Positions 34,498-43,136 are shown, counted from the stretch's first letter. The stretch: 43,489 bases of DNA from Alloprevotella sp. (GCA_017446765.1 JAFSQD010000035.1:1-43489), one strand, 5' to 3'. The notes: generated from the letters alone by a model not told the origin. Program-made: numbers and translations.

Positions 34498-35460
34498 ATG
34501 ATTAAGAAAATTCTCGTCTCACAGCCAGAGCCCACATCCCCCAAATCCCCCTATTTCGATTTGGCCGAAAAACACGGTGTAGAACTTGTATTCCACCCAT
34601 TCATCAAGGTTGAAGGCATTCCAGCAAAAGAATTTCGTCAACAGAAGATTCAGATTCTTGACTACTCCGCCATCGTCTTCACCTCCCGCCACGCCATTGA
34701 CCATTTTTTCACGCTCTGCAAAGAACTTCGCGTGCACATCCCCGAAGACATGAAGTATTTCGGCATCTCGGAGGCCGTTGCCCTCTACATCCAGAAGTAC
34801 GTACAATACCGCAAGCGCAAGGTATTCTTCGGCTCAACAGGGAAATGGCCCGAGCTCATCAGCGTGATGGCGAAACATAAGTCTGAAAAATATCTTGTAC
34901 CCCTGAGCGATGTCAACACTGGCGAAGTGACCGACATGCTCAACACCAAGAAACTCGTGCACAAGGAGTGTGTCATGTACCGTACCGTCAGCAACCAAAT
35001 GCCCAAAAGCCTCCGTAGCTACGACATGATTATTCTCTTCACACCCAGCGGTGTAGAATCACTCCTCAAAAACTACCCTAATTTCAAACAAGGGAAGCTA
35101 CGCATCGGATGTTGGGGAAACGCTACGGCAAAGGCCATACACGAGCATGAACTGCGCCTTGATCTCGAAGCACCCTCAGCGGAAGCACCTTCCATGACGG
35201 GCTCGCTCGACATCTATCTTGAGAGGGAAGAGGCCGCCGAAAAGGCTGCAGCCAAGAAAGCCGGAACCTCAAAAAAGACTTCTGCTACGAAGAAATCTTC
35301 CTCAAAAAAATCTGCGACCACGAAGAAAAAGGCTACTACTGAAGCGAAAGAAGAAGGCACAACGAAGAAAGTGACCTCAAAGGGAAAGGCTAAGACGGGA
35401 GCCGCAATTGCAGAAAAAAACATCTCCGAACCCAAGACCCCTTCCAAGAAGACTAAATAA
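34498..35460 (+). CDS. HemD-like protein with lysine-rich C-terminal tail
   Basis: 320 residues. Residues 1-240 match the uroporphyrinogen-III synthase fold: KKILVSQPEP at the start, IVFTSRHAIDHFF (about 59-71), KVFFGSTGKWPEL, and 'MIILFTPSGVESLLKNYP' (177-194). In heme synthesis HemD closes hydroxymethylbilane to uroporphyrinogen III, but no other hem genes are nearby, so a different role is possible. From residue 242 to the end the sequence is almost only Ala, Lys, Ser, Thr and Glu (KKTSATKKSSSKKSATTKKK), like a histone-H1 tail. It precedes rnpA by 14 bases. Confidence 0.85.
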   Translation: MIKKILVSQPEPTSPKSPYFDLAEKHGVELVFHPFIKVEGIPAKEFRQQKIQILDYSAIVFTSRHAIDHFFTLCKELRVHIPEDMKYFGISEAVALYIQKYVQYRKRKVFFGSTGKWPELISVMAKHKSEKYLVPLSDVNTGEVTDMLNTKKLVHKECVMYRTVSNQMPKSLRSYDMIILFTPSGVESLLKNYPNFKQGKLRIGCWGNATAKAIHEHELRLDLEAPSAEAPSMTGSLDIYLEREEAAEKAAAKKAGTSKKTSATKKSSSKKSATTKKKATTEAKEEGTTKKVTSKGKAKTGAAIAEKNISEPKTPSKKTK

Positions 35461-35474
35461 ACATTTCCTGCGGC

Positions 35475-35867
35475 ATGAGGCTATACACCTTTCCGAAAGC
35501 AGAACACATATGCTTGCGCCGCGACATTGAAGAGCTCTTTACTAATGCTAGCCGCGCAATGACGGTTTTTCCTCTAAGAGCCGTCTACCGTGTTATGCCG
35601 CAAGAAGAGGGAAAACCGCGCGTCAGCGTCTTGCTCAGTGTGGCAAAACGACACCTCCGTAAGGCCGTGAGCCGTAACTTGGCGAAGCGACAAATGCGCG
35701 AGGCTTACCGAAAAAACAAATTGCTCCTGACATCGAAATTGCCCGATGGAAAGGCACTCCACATAGCATTCATCTGGCTGGCCGATACCCACATGGACTC
35801 GGCTCGCGTGGAGAAAAGCATCGTCAAATTGCTACAAAACATCGCCGAAAAGGAAACGGAAGTATGA
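35475..35867 (+). CDS. rnpA: Ribonuclease P protein component
   Basis: 130 residues. Protein subunit of RNase P, which matures the 5' end of tRNAs. The family core is visible: [26 protein letters not shown] at the start, then [30 protein letters not shown], the basic RNR-type helix that binds the RNA subunit, and a late hydrophobic strand ([10 protein letters not shown]). It is coupled to yidD by a 4-base overlap, a widespread rnpA-yidD arrangement, although rpmH is not adjacent here. Confidence 0.93.
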   Translation: MRLYTFPKAEHICLRRDIEELFTNASRAMTVFPLRAVYRVMPQEEGKPRVSVLLSVAKRHLRKAVSRNLAKRQMREAYRKNKLLLTSKLPDGKALHIAFIWLADTHMDSARVEKSIVKLLQNIAEKETEV

Positions 35868-36082
35868 ACATCTTTTCGCGTATCCTTATTCTCCCCATAC
35901 GTTTCTACCAACGTTTCATCTCCCCGCTTACGCCTCCCGCATGCCGCTTCACGCCCACATGCTCCCAATATGCCGTGGAGGCTATACAGAAGCATGGGCC
36001 GCTGAAGGGCACATACCTTGCCATACGCCGCATCCTACGATGCCACCCCTGGGGAGGTAGCGGATACGACCCGGTACCATAG
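35864..36082 (+). CDS. yidD: Membrane insertion efficiency factor YidD
   Basis: 72 residues. Complete YidD family protein: [30 protein letters not shown], including three cysteines and the characteristic 'FTPTCSQYA', then [29 protein letters not shown] peripheral inner-membrane protein that aids YidC-dependent insertion. It begins 4 bases inside rnpA. Confidence 0.96.
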   Translation: MNIFSRILILPIRFYQRFISPLTPPACRFTPTCSQYAVEAIQKHGPLKGTYLAIRRILRCHPWGGSGYDPVP

Positions 36083-36093
36083 TAAATAGACAC

Positions 36094-36672
36094 TTGCAAA
36101 TTCAAGACTTCCACACCCACAACCTTGAGGCCGAGCCAGGCACGGCCATCATCAACCTGCCAATCAGTGTTCTGCTACATCCCGAAACATGTCATTTACG
36201 GGAAGGTGCCCTGTATTCCGTGGGCATACATCCTTGGTGGACATCCGAGGATACAGAAACAATAAACAAATTGTGGAAAATAGTGACGCACATTGCAAGA
36301 AAGCCTCAAGTCGTTGCGATCGGCGAATGTGGCCTTGACCGCCTGAAGGGTGGGGACATGAAGCGGCAAAGCGAGATCTTCCTGCGTCACATTCTCCTCT
36401 CCGAAGAGCTCAAAAAACCTCTCACCATCCATTGCGTCCGCGCCTTTGACCTCCTTCTTGGCGCGAAAAAGGAGCTTCATCCTGAAATGAAATGGACGGT
36501 TCACGCCTTCCGCGGCCGCCCTGCCCTCGCCCGCCAACTCCTCCATGCGGGCTTTGACCTTAGCTTCGGTGCAAAGCACAATCCCGAAAGTTTTCGCCTT
36601 ACGCCCCCAGAGCGGCGCCACGTTGAGACTGACGACAGTAGCGAACCACTCCCTACGCTTCCAACAGTCTGA
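36094..36672 (+). CDS. TatD-like metal-dependent hydrolase, C-terminally shortened
   Basis: 192 residues with a TTG start (36094); no in-frame ATG is nearby. TatD-type landmarks in order: DFHTHN (metal ligands), GIHPWW, AIGECGLDRL (Glu ligand), QSEIFLRHILLSEELKKPLTIHC, VHAFRGRPALARQLLHAGF and finally ETDDS near residue 178. In full-length relatives about 20-30 more residues (a closing helix) follow the ETD motif; here the frame ends 14 residues later in an unrelated run (SEPLPTLPTV) that overlaps by 20 bases the opposite-strand LOG gene. Possible 3' truncation. Activity is uncertain. Position after yidD matches Bacteroidales synteny. Confidence 0.75.
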   Translation: MQIQDFHTHNLEAEPGTAIINLPISVLLHPETCHLREGALYSVGIHPWWTSEDTETINKLWKIVTHIARKPQVVAIGECGLDRLKGGDMKRQSEIFLRHILLSEELKKPLTIHCVRAFDLLLGAKKELHPEMKWTVHAFRGRPALARQLLHAGFDLSFGAKHNPESFRLTPPERRHVETDDSSEPLPTLPTV

Positions 36673-37189
36673 CTAAATCTTCAAAACGCTCTGCCACTGC
36701 GAAAGGTTTCTGCATGTTGGAGCGGAGAAGGCCATTCGCTGCGAGGTCGTCGACAAGGTGCAGGAGACTGTCCCAACATCCATTCACATTATAGAGAACG
36801 ACAGGCTTAGCTTCAAGTCCAATGGCAGACATGCCGATGGCGGTGAACAATTCGTCAAGCGTACCGATGCCGCCGGGGATTCCCACAAGAATGTCACTCT
36901 CCCGGATGAGATGCACTTTCCGGTCGGTGAGGTCCTGTGCGGCTATCGTCACGTCCAGACTGTCTGCCACCCACCCCCTATCAAATAGAATCTGAGGCAC
37001 CACACCGATCGTATGGCCCCCATGAGACTTGACGGCGCTTCCGATGACGTCCATCATGCCACGATTCGAACCACCGTATACCAGCGTTCGTCCCGTGCGT
37101 CCTATCCATGTGCCCAAATCCTCTGCGGCCTGACGATAGCTTTGGGGCAGGTCGGCATTAGCGGACAGAAATACACCTATGCGTTGCAT
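36653..37189 (-). CDS. LOG-family protein (TIGR00730), second copy
   Basis: 178 residues. Rossmann-like: IGVFLSANADLPQSY, LVYGGSNRGMMDVIG, and the LOG signature PGGIGTLDE at residues 105-113. The arginine motif reads DLTDRKVHL rather than the common MHERK form seen in the copy at 32971. Family role: phosphoribohydrolase on nucleoside monophosphates. Last gene of a minus-strand group (RidA, GAF reductase, LOG), 1 base from the preceding gene's stop. Its end overlaps the TatD-like gene on the other strand. Confidence 0.9.
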   Translation of the reverse strand: MQRIGVFLSANADLPQSYRQAAEDLGTWIGRTGRTLVYGGSNRGMMDVIGSAVKSHGGHTIGVVPQILFDRGWVADSLDVTIAAQDLTDRKVHLIRESDILVGIPGGIGTLDELFTAIGMSAIGLEAKPVVLYNVNGCWDSLLHLVDDLAANGLLRSNMQKPFAVAERFEDLVRLLEA

Positions 37190-37190
37190 A

Positions 37191-37658
37191 TCAACAGGGA
37201 ATTGTAAAATAGGGGGTGAGAAGGGTTACGGCACGCTCCAGGTATAGACGGTCTGTCTCGTCAAAGGTATTGAGTTCGCAGCTATCAATGTCCAAGACCG
37301 CTGCGACAGTCCCTGTCACATCAAAGACTGGCACTACAATCTCACTGCGCGAAAAACTGCTGCATGCGATGTGCCCGGGAAACTGCTCAACGTCAGGGAC
37401 GATGATAGCCTCTCCTCGCTCCCATGCGGTGCCACAGACTCCGCACCCCTTACGGATGCGGAAACAAGCTACGGGTCCCTGAAATGGTCCCACCACCAGT
37501 TCCTCGCTTTCTACACGATAGAAGCCTGTCCAAAAGAAACCCATCTCGTCATGCAGAAGGGCAACAAAATTAGACAGCACTGCCACCTTGTCTTCTTCGC
37601 CGTCAATGAGCGAAGCAAGCTGTGGAAGCAGTGCTTCATATTTCTCCCACTTTGTCAT
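37191..37658 (-). CDS. Free methionine-(R)-sulfoxide reductase (GAF domain)
   Basis: 155 residues from MTKWEKYEALLPQL. Its start overlaps the RidA stop by one base (TGATG). A single GAF domain with the three functional cysteines of fRMsr: Cys65 (GPVACFRIRKG), Cys75 (GVCGTAW) and Cys99 (HIACSSFSRSE), spaced 10 and 24 residues as in the E. coli enzyme. It reduces free methionine-R-sulfoxide with thioredoxin, part of oxidative repair. GFFWTGFYRV and SEIVVPVFD are also typical. Grouped with RidA and LOG genes. Confidence 0.93.
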   Translation of the reverse strand: MTKWEKYEALLPQLASLIDGEEDKVAVLSNFVALLHDEMGFFWTGFYRVESEELVVGPFQGPVACFRIRKGCGVCGTAWERGEAIIVPDVEQFPGHIACSSFSRSEIVVPVFDVTGTVAAVLDIDSCELNTFDETDRLYLERAVTLLTPYFTIPC

Positions 37659-38035
37659 CAGCGAGCGGCTATACACTCTATCTCCACTCGTGCGCCCTTC
37701 GGCAACGTTTTCACGGCAACGGCACTGCGGCCAGGGAAAGGTGCCTCAAAGAACTGGGCGTAGACCTCATTCATCTCGGCAAAATCGGCCATGTCAGAGA
37801 GAAAGACCGTTGTTTTCACCACATTCTCCATGCCGAGGCCTACCTCATTGAGGATAGCCTTCATGTTCGTGAGCGATTGATGTGTGAGTTCTTTGATACC
37901 ACCTTCAGCAAATGCGCCGGTTGCGGGATCTACTGGCAGTTGTCCGCTTACAAAGACAAAGCCACCGGCCTCAATGGCCTGGCTATAGGGACCGATAGCA
38001 GCAGGAGCTGCAGATGTGCTGATTGCTTTCTTCAT
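37658..38035 (-). CDS. ridA: RidA-family enamine/imine deaminase
   Basis: 125 residues. Whole protein is a RidA (YjgF/UK114) domain: APAAIGPYSQAIEAGGFVFVSGQLPVDP at the start, 'TNMKAILNEVGLGMENVVKTTVFLSDM' in the middle, and the C-terminal LPKGARVEIECIAAR with the key Arg and Glu. It hydrolyses reactive 2-aminoacrylate released by PLP enzymes. First gene of the RidA-fRMsr-LOG group; the start ATG is 43 bases past the stop of the peptidase gene downstream on the map. Confidence 0.95.
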   Translation of the reverse strand: MKKAISTSAAPAAIGPYSQAIEAGGFVFVSGQLPVDPATGAFAEGGIKELTHQSLTNMKAILNEVGLGMENVVKTTVFLSDMADFAEMNEVYAQFFEAPFPGRSAVAVKTLPKGARVEIECIAAR

Positions 38036-38078
38036 GTTATTGTTATGCTTGTTACCTATTTATGTTACAATTGAAGCC

Positions 38079-40244
38079 TTATTTCAAATAATCCTCAAAA
38101 TACCGCGTTATGCGCTCGTGAAGATGCACCATGTCGTGCCCGCTCATGTTATGCCCCTGACTGGGGTAGGTGAAAAGGTCTGGTTGCGTGTCGGCATCGA
38201 TGCAAGCACGCATGAAACTCAGCGTGTGTTGCGGAACACACGTTGGGTCGTTGTAACCGAAGATGATTTGCAAGCGCCCCTTCAGGTTTTTTGCTTTGTT
38301 TAGCAGCGACGTTTCCTCGTAACCTTCCGGGTTATCCTGCGGCGTACTCATGTAGCGCTCGCCATACATCACCTCGTAGTACTTCCAGTCAATGACGGGA
38401 CCTCCTGCTACTCCCACCTTGAACACGTCAGGATAGGTAGTCATGAGGCTTGTCGTCATGAAACCGCCAAAGCTCCATCCGTGGACACCCAGACGTTCTG
38501 CATCCACAAAGGGAAGGCTCTTCAGGTAGTTCACGCCCACGAGCTGGTCCTTCATTTCCTCCACGCCGAGATGACCGTAGGTACAACTCTCAAAAGCAAA
38601 GCCACGGTCGCACGAGCCACGATTGTCAAGAATGAAAAGAAGGTAACCTTTCTGTGCCATATAGATTTCCCAAGGACGTGCCCGGTAGTTCCAAGCTTCC
38701 TCCACATTCCTGAGTCCGGGGCCGCCATAGACGTAGACGACGGCGGGATATTTCTTCGCAGGATCGAAATCAACTGGCTTCACCATGCGATAGTATAAGT
38801 CCGTTATTCCATCGGCTGCCTTCAATATACCGCTGCTTATCTCAGGGACGGCATATCCCTTCCAAGGGTCAGTATCGGCCTGCAGGATGGATGGGGCGAC
38901 CTTGGGCTTCTCCACGGAGCGGAGAGTAAACTCGCGGAAGGTCTGAGGACTACTCCATCGGTCGAATAGAAATTTGCCTCCTGCAGAAAGCGTTGCATCG
39001 TGTACGCCCACGCCATTGTCGAGAAGCGTACGCTTGCCGCTCTCAATGTCTACGCTATAGAAATTGTTACGTATTGGACTGCTTTCGGTGCTCTTGATGA
39101 TGACACTCTTGCTCCTTATGTTGAAACCAACGAGGTCAAGCACGACAAAGTTTCCTTCCGTCAGCTGACGCAGTTCGCCCTTGGTGGTATCAAAGAGGTA
39201 CAAGTGATTATAGCCATCGCGCTCGCTCTGGTAAATGAACTTGGTCTCGTCCCAAGGGAGAAAGGTGAGGCTATGGGTGGGATGAACATACTTCTCGTGT
39301 TCCTCAGTATAGAGAACGCCCAACCGACGGCCTGTAGCAACGTCGTAGGCCACAAGCTCGGCTTTCTTCTGTGAACGTGGGAGTTCTATCATGTAGATGG
39401 TCTTCTCGTCGGGAGACCATGATATATTTGTGAAATAGCGGTCAGTGGGGTCGCCTGCCTGAAGCCATGTGGTTTTGTCATTGGCCGGATTGAAGATACC
39501 CACTGTTACTTTATGACTTGTCATGCCGGCCATAGGATATTTCTCGGGAGCAGCTTCTGCCACACGATGATCAATGTCCACGAGAGGATAGTCTGTCACC
39601 ATCGACTGATCCATACGGTAGAATGCTAAAAGATTTCCACTGGGACTGAAGAATGTGCCTTTGTGGATGCCAAACTCATCGCGATGCACACTTGTACCAT
39701 AGGGTATTTCGCGCGAACCGTCGGTGCTTATCTGATGAACATGGTCATCGGCTGTGCGAAGGAACAGATTCCAATCTTTCGTGTAGGCTTCACTGCGGCT
39801 GGCTGTACAGAATTCGTTGTTACTGCTCCCTGCCTCCAGTGTTTGCGACCATTCAATGCAGCGTTCCTTCCAGTTGTACAGAAAGCGCGACTTCGATGTC
39901 TGCAACAATGCCACCGTCTGCTCGGCATAAGGAAAAGTTGCGTAGTAGAGGTTTAAGCCGTGACCTTGTGTACCATCATCTACAAGCGGTGCCACATCGC
40001 TACTTGTGAATAGCACTTCCGCTTCTTGCCGGTGCCCTTTTTCGTCAGATATAAGGGCTACCTCCTCTGCGCCGAGACGTATCAGACGATCACCCCACCA
40101 GCTAGTGTATAAAGCACGGGGTTGTATGTTCCTATAGTTACGCCCGCCCCACATGAGGTCGTCAAGCGTAAAACTCTTCTTTGTCTGCGCTGTCATGGTT
40201 GTTGAAGCAAGAAGAAACAGCAATAAAGTCTTGAATATCTTCAT
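38079..40244 (-). CDS. Secreted S9 dipeptidyl peptidase (DPP-IV type)
   Basis: 721 residues from MKIFKTLLLFLLASTTMTAQ, a signal peptide; 16 upstream residues are rejected. Residues about 30-480 are the beta-propeller (DPPIV N domain: GKTYVWQ-like SWSPDEKTIYMIELPRSQ, YTEEHEKYVHP, KFIYQSERDGYNHLYLFD). The alpha/beta hydrolase domain carries Ser591 (HGWSFGGFMT), Asp666 (GYNDPTCVPQH) and His698 (QGHNMSGHD) at the expected spacing. It cleaves X-Pro or X-Ala dipeptides from peptide N-termini in the periplasm or outside, useful for amino-acid supply. The RlmL-like gene lies 44 bases upstream on the same strand. Confidence 0.95.
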   Translation of the reverse strand: MKIFKTLLLFLLASTTMTAQTKKSFTLDDLMWGGRNYRNIQPRALYTSWWGDRLIRLGAEEVALISDEKGHRQEAEVLFTSSDVAPLVDDGTQGHGLNLYYATFPYAEQTVALLQTSKSRFLYNWKERCIEWSQTLEAGSSNNEFCTASRSEAYTKDWNLFLRTADDHVHQISTDGSREIPYGTSVHRDEFGIHKGTFFSPSGNLLAFYRMDQSMVTDYPLVDIDHRVAEAAPEKYPMAGMTSHKVTVGIFNPANDKTTWLQAGDPTDRYFTNISWSPDEKTIYMIELPRSQKKAELVAYDVATGRRLGVLYTEEHEKYVHPTHSLTFLPWDETKFIYQSERDGYNHLYLFDTTKGELRQLTEGNFVVLDLVGFNIRSKSVIIKSTESSPIRNNFYSVDIESGKRTLLDNGVGVHDATLSAGGKFLFDRWSSPQTFREFTLRSVEKPKVAPSILQADTDPWKGYAVPEISSGILKAADGITDLYYRMVKPVDFDPAKKYPAVVYVYGGPGLRNVEEAWNYRARPWEIYMAQKGYLLFILDNRGSCDRGFAFESCTYGHLGVEEMKDQLVGVNYLKSLPFVDAERLGVHGWSFGGFMTTSLMTTYPDVFKVGVAGGPVIDWKYYEVMYGERYMSTPQDNPEGYEETSLLNKAKNLKGRLQIIFGYNDPTCVPQHTLSFMRACIDADTQPDLFTYPSQGHNMSGHDMVHLHERITRYFEDYLK

Positions 40245-40288
40245 TGTATTTGTATAAATATATTTGCTGCAAGCAGTACAGGATAGTA

Positions 40289-41872
40289 TCACCTCCCTCG
40301 TCCTCCTGTGCGATGGGAACCGAAGCCGCCGGCACGTCCACTCTTTCCGCGTGCACCCCCAAAACGGTTGTCGCGCTCGTTGTGACCCTTGAAGCCACCT
40401 GCACGCTTCTGGAAACCGCCCTCATTACGCCGGAAACCACCTTTTCGGTCATTCATTCCACCGCGTCGAGGGAAAGCTTCTTCACCTTTCTGGAAGCCGT
40501 GCTCCCGTCGCTCCTCGCGACGGCGGCGTTTCTCCTCTGCTCGCTCCAGAAAGACACGATTGCGCTCAAACTCGGCATGCTTATGCTCGAGGATGCGATA
40601 TTGTTCGTCTACATCCTGTTCGTCACCTTCGCCACGTGCCCGACTGAACGTCGTACGCAGGGTGCGGGAACGATGCTTCTCTTGCATGTGACGACGTTCT
40701 TCCGCATTCTTGATATCACCACCTGACATACGGAAAGCATCCATGCGACCGTCAAACATCTGATATTTGCGCAATTCGCAATCCAATGCACCATTGAACA
40801 ACTGATACTTCACGCTCGGACGCAGCCCAATGGCATCATAGCACTCTTCCTTGGCACAGATAATCCAGGCATCACCTCCCTTGAACTCATGCTTCAAGCG
40901 CTGACCAATGCTCTTATAGAGTTCCAATATATCTGGGGGTGTCAACCGCTGCCCATAAGGAGGGTTTGTCACAATCATGGCAGGCATCTCAGGCTGCTCA
41001 AACTCACGGAAATCTCTTTGCTCAAACGTGATTGCATCCGACACCCCTGCAGCTTTGGCATTTGCCTCGGCACTGGCCAAGGTCGGACGGTTTATGTCAT
41101 AGGCATAGATGCGGAATCTGAAATCTTTTTCCTCACTATCGTCATTGTAGATTCTGTCCAGCAGGTCGCGGTCGAAATCCTTCCACTTTTCAAAACCAAA
41201 TTCTTTTCGGAATATGCCTGGATAGATATTACGAGCCATCAAGGCTGCCTCGATGGCGATAGTCCCCGAACCACAGAAAGGATCTATGAAATTACAGTCA
41301 CCCTTCCAGCCTGCAAGCTTCAGCAATCCAGCTGCCAATACCTCGTTCATTGGAGCTGCACACGATGCCACTCGGTAACCACGGAGGTGAAGGCTCTCGC
41401 CACTTGAATCCAAGGCGAGCGTACACTGCGTGTCTGCAATGTGAAGATGCACGCGCAAATCTGGCTGGGTCAGACTGATGTTAGGACGTCTTTCCTCACG
41501 ATTGCGGAAATAGTCGGCAATGGCATCCTTTACCCTGTAGGCCACGAACTTTGAATGACGGAATTCCTCTGAGTAAACCACCGCGTCTACGGAAAACGTC
41601 ATTCCCGTATCAAGGAACTCTTCCCACTTGACATTCTGTACCATCTCGTACACCTCGTCTGGTGTTTCGGCATGAAATGTGGTCAAGGTCTTCAGAATGC
41701 GCAAAGCAGTGCGCAGACAGAAGTTAGCACGGTACATCATCTCCTTGTCACCAGAAAAGGCTACCATGCGGCGTCCTATCTCCACGTCATTAGCACCCAG
41801 TTCTGTCAGTTCCTGTGCCAAGACCTGCTCCAATCCAGGCAAGGTCTTTGCAATCATCTGATAAGTTTCCAT
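40289..41872 (-). CDS. RlmL-like THUMP-domain RNA methyltransferase with Arg/Gly-rich tail
   Basis: 527 residues. THUMP domain about 5-165 (LPGLEQVLAQEL, RHSKFVAYRVKDAIADYF, LRVHLHIADTQC), then a SAM-dependent methyltransferase domain: FIDPFCGSGTIAIEAALMA (195-213), 'RIYAYDINR', and the catalytic NPPYG motif at 303-307. This is the RlmL/RlmK-N type that makes m2G in 23S rRNA (G2445 in E. coli). After about residue 385 comes a 140-residue low-complexity tail: an acidic/basic helix (EEKRRRREERREHGFQ) and then Gly, Arg, Phe repeats (RRNEGGFQKRAGGFKG) typical of RNA-binding RGG regions. Target assignment is inferred. Confidence 0.92.
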   Translation of the reverse strand: METYQMIAKTLPGLEQVLAQELTELGANDVEIGRRMVAFSGDKEMMYRANFCLRTALRILKTLTTFHAETPDEVYEMVQNVKWEEFLDTGMTFSVDAVVYSEEFRHSKFVAYRVKDAIADYFRNREERRPNISLTQPDLRVHLHIADTQCTLALDSSGESLHLRGYRVASCAAPMNEVLAAGLLKLAGWKGDCNFIDPFCGSGTIAIEAALMARNIYPGIFRKEFGFEKWKDFDRDLLDRIYNDDSEEKDFRFRIYAYDINRPTLASAEANAKAAGVSDAITFEQRDFREFEQPEMPAMIVTNPPYGQRLTPPDILELYKSIGQRLKHEFKGGDAWIICAKEECYDAIGLRPSVKYQLFNGALDCELRKYQMFDGRMDAFRMSGGDIKNAEERRHMQEKHRSRTLRTTFSRARGEGDEQDVDEQYRILEHKHAEFERNRVFLERAEEKRRRREERREHGFQKGEEAFPRRGGMNDRKGGFRRNEGGFQKRAGGFKGHNERDNRFGGARGKSGRAGGFGSHRTGGRGR

Positions 41873-41901
41873 ATTTCTGTGTTGCTGATTCTTTTGGTAG
41901 G

Positions 41902-41936
41902 AAAAAAAAGAGCTGAAGCCCCTTGAGGTTTCAGCC
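41902..41936 (-). terminator. Terminator of the tRNA-Glu/rpsT transcript
   Basis: Minus strand: GGCTGAAACC pairs with GGGGCTTCAGC through a TCAA loop (one mismatch), followed by a run of eight T. It lies 25 bases past the rpsT stop. Confidence 0.75.
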
Positions 41937-41960
41937 CTGTCTTTCCTTTAAGTCCGCGCG

Positions 41961-42215
41961 TCAAGCCAGAGCGTTGACGTGCTTGCTTACGCTGCTCTTC
42001 AGATTTGCAGCCTTGTTCTTGTGAATGATGTTACGGGCAGCCAGCTTGTCGAGCATCTTCTGTACTTTCGGCAGAAGTTCCGTAGCAGCTGCTTTGTCAG
42101 TCGTAGCGCGGAGCTTACGAACTGCATTACGCATAGTCTTTGCGTAATATCTGTTGTGCAGTCTGCGGGTTTCCGTCTGACGAATGCGCTTCAAAGATGA
42201 TTTGTGGTTTGCCAT
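41961..42215 (-). CDS. rpsT: 30S ribosomal protein S20
   Basis: 84 residues, beginning [21 protein letters not shown] and continuing with [20 protein letters not shown]; typical basic helical S20 that binds 16S rRNA in the small subunit body. Length and the NHKSSLKR opening fit the family. It starts 23 bases after tRNA-Glu on the same strand, is probably processed from a joint transcript and ends before a strong terminator. Confidence 0.96.
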   Translation of the reverse strand: MANHKSSLKRIRQTETRRLHNRYYAKTMRNAVRKLRATTDKAAATELLPKVQKMLDKLAARNIIHKNKAANLKSSVSKHVNALA

Positions 42216-42237
42216 TGTATCTGTTTTATTATTGTTG

Positions 42238-42309
42238 TAGCCTATAGCAGAGTCGAACTGCTCTTTAGAGAATGAAAATCTCTCGTCCTAACCGATAGAC
42301 GAATAGGCC
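42238..42309 (-). tRNA. tRNA-Glu (anticodon UUC)
   Basis: The minus strand folds as a complete cloverleaf: acceptor GGCCTAT with ATAGGCT (G1-U72 wobble), D arm GTCTATCGGTTAGGAC, anticodon stem AGAGA/TCTCT with loop TTTTCAT giving TTC (reads GAA/GAG), T arm with TTCGACTC. CCA is not encoded. It lies between a consensus promoter and rpsT. Confidence 0.92.
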
Positions 42310-42367
42310 CCTTGCAACTCCGCACCTTTCAAACCTCTTGCGACGTCGCGGCACTTAATTGCGGGTG

Positions 42368-42399
42368 CAAAAGTACGGCAAAGTTTTTTAACTGCCAAA
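42368..42399 (-). promoter_or_regulatory. Promoter of tRNA-Glu and rpsT
   Basis: Minus strand TTTG (42396-42399), a 20-base spacer and TACTTTTG (42368-42375) match the Bacteroidetes consensus fully. Start is predicted about 50 bases before tRNA-Glu. Confidence 0.75.
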
Positions 42400-42460
42400 C
42401 AATTCCGCGTTTTTTTGTTTCTATTGGCATCGGATGCACAAGAAAGGTGAGAGGACACTT

Positions 42461-43036
42461 CTATTTGAACTCCAGAACGAGGCGGAAGCCGAGGTAGTTG
42501 TAGATGAAGCCGTGATAGTCCCCTTCGCGAGAAGCGACGGAGCAGTAAACGGCGTTGCTCTTCCCACTGCCGCCGCGATTGATGCGGTACGAGCCCGAAA
42601 CTGGCCCTTGCGGATTCGTCTGAGCATCTGAAGTATAAGCACCAAACCTATCTTGACACAACTCCCCAACATTGCCGCTCATGATCTACTGGCAGTTTCG
42701 CACCCTTAAAGCTATGGGGGTTATTGCCCATCGCGGCTTCTCAAAGTTCTTGCGTCACCTCGGTCTCGCCAATGCAACAGCTTGACATTGTGACTTCGTG
42801 TTGCGGTTATTCATCATCACTGGCATCTGCGTCACTTTCAGGTGAGCCATCTGGAACGTGCCGCCCTCGACGACAATCATCTTAAACGAGACACCATTCA
42901 CCGTAATCGTTTGGATCTTTAACATGTCAGTGTTATCGCCGTCTTCTTCAGCGTCGTCACCGAAGCAAGCTGTGAACGACACACACGTTGCTGCCAGCAT
43001 CAACGTAAAGGCCGAGAAATAAATGATGTTCTTCAT
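42461..43036 (-). pseudogene. Broken SUMF1/formylglycine-generating-enzyme-like lipoprotein gene
   Basis: The 5' part encodes MKNIIYFSAFTLMLAATCVSFTAC, a lipoprotein signal, then VNGVSFKMIVVEGGTFQM, the normal start of an SUMF1-type domain. The frame then slips: one frame over, the DNA reads SPESDADASDDE, a stop where Lys is expected, PQHEVTMSSCCIGETEVTQEL, a stop where Trp is expected, and EAAMGNNPHSFKGAKLPV. It then jumps, without the usual central 100 or more residues, to MSGNVGELCQDRFGAYTSD...SYRINRGGS...NYLGFRLVL, the domain's C-terminus, ending at TAG 42461-42463. So there is at least one frameshift, two stop codons and one internal deletion. It is not functional. Confidence 0.85.
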
Positions 43037-43128
43037 CGTTGTAAGAGTATAAAGGTTATATAATTGTATAAGAAAAGCTCTCGTTCATCCATACAATGTG
43101 GAAACTGTTCCTACTTCTTTATTCTTAG

Positions 43129-43136
43129 CAAAGTTA
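43129..43136 (-). promoter_or_regulatory. -7 box in front of the SUMF1-like pseudogene
   Basis: TAACTTTG on the minus strand fits TAnnTTTG, about 93 bases before the pseudogene ATG; the upstream TTTG element is unclear. Confidence 0.4.
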
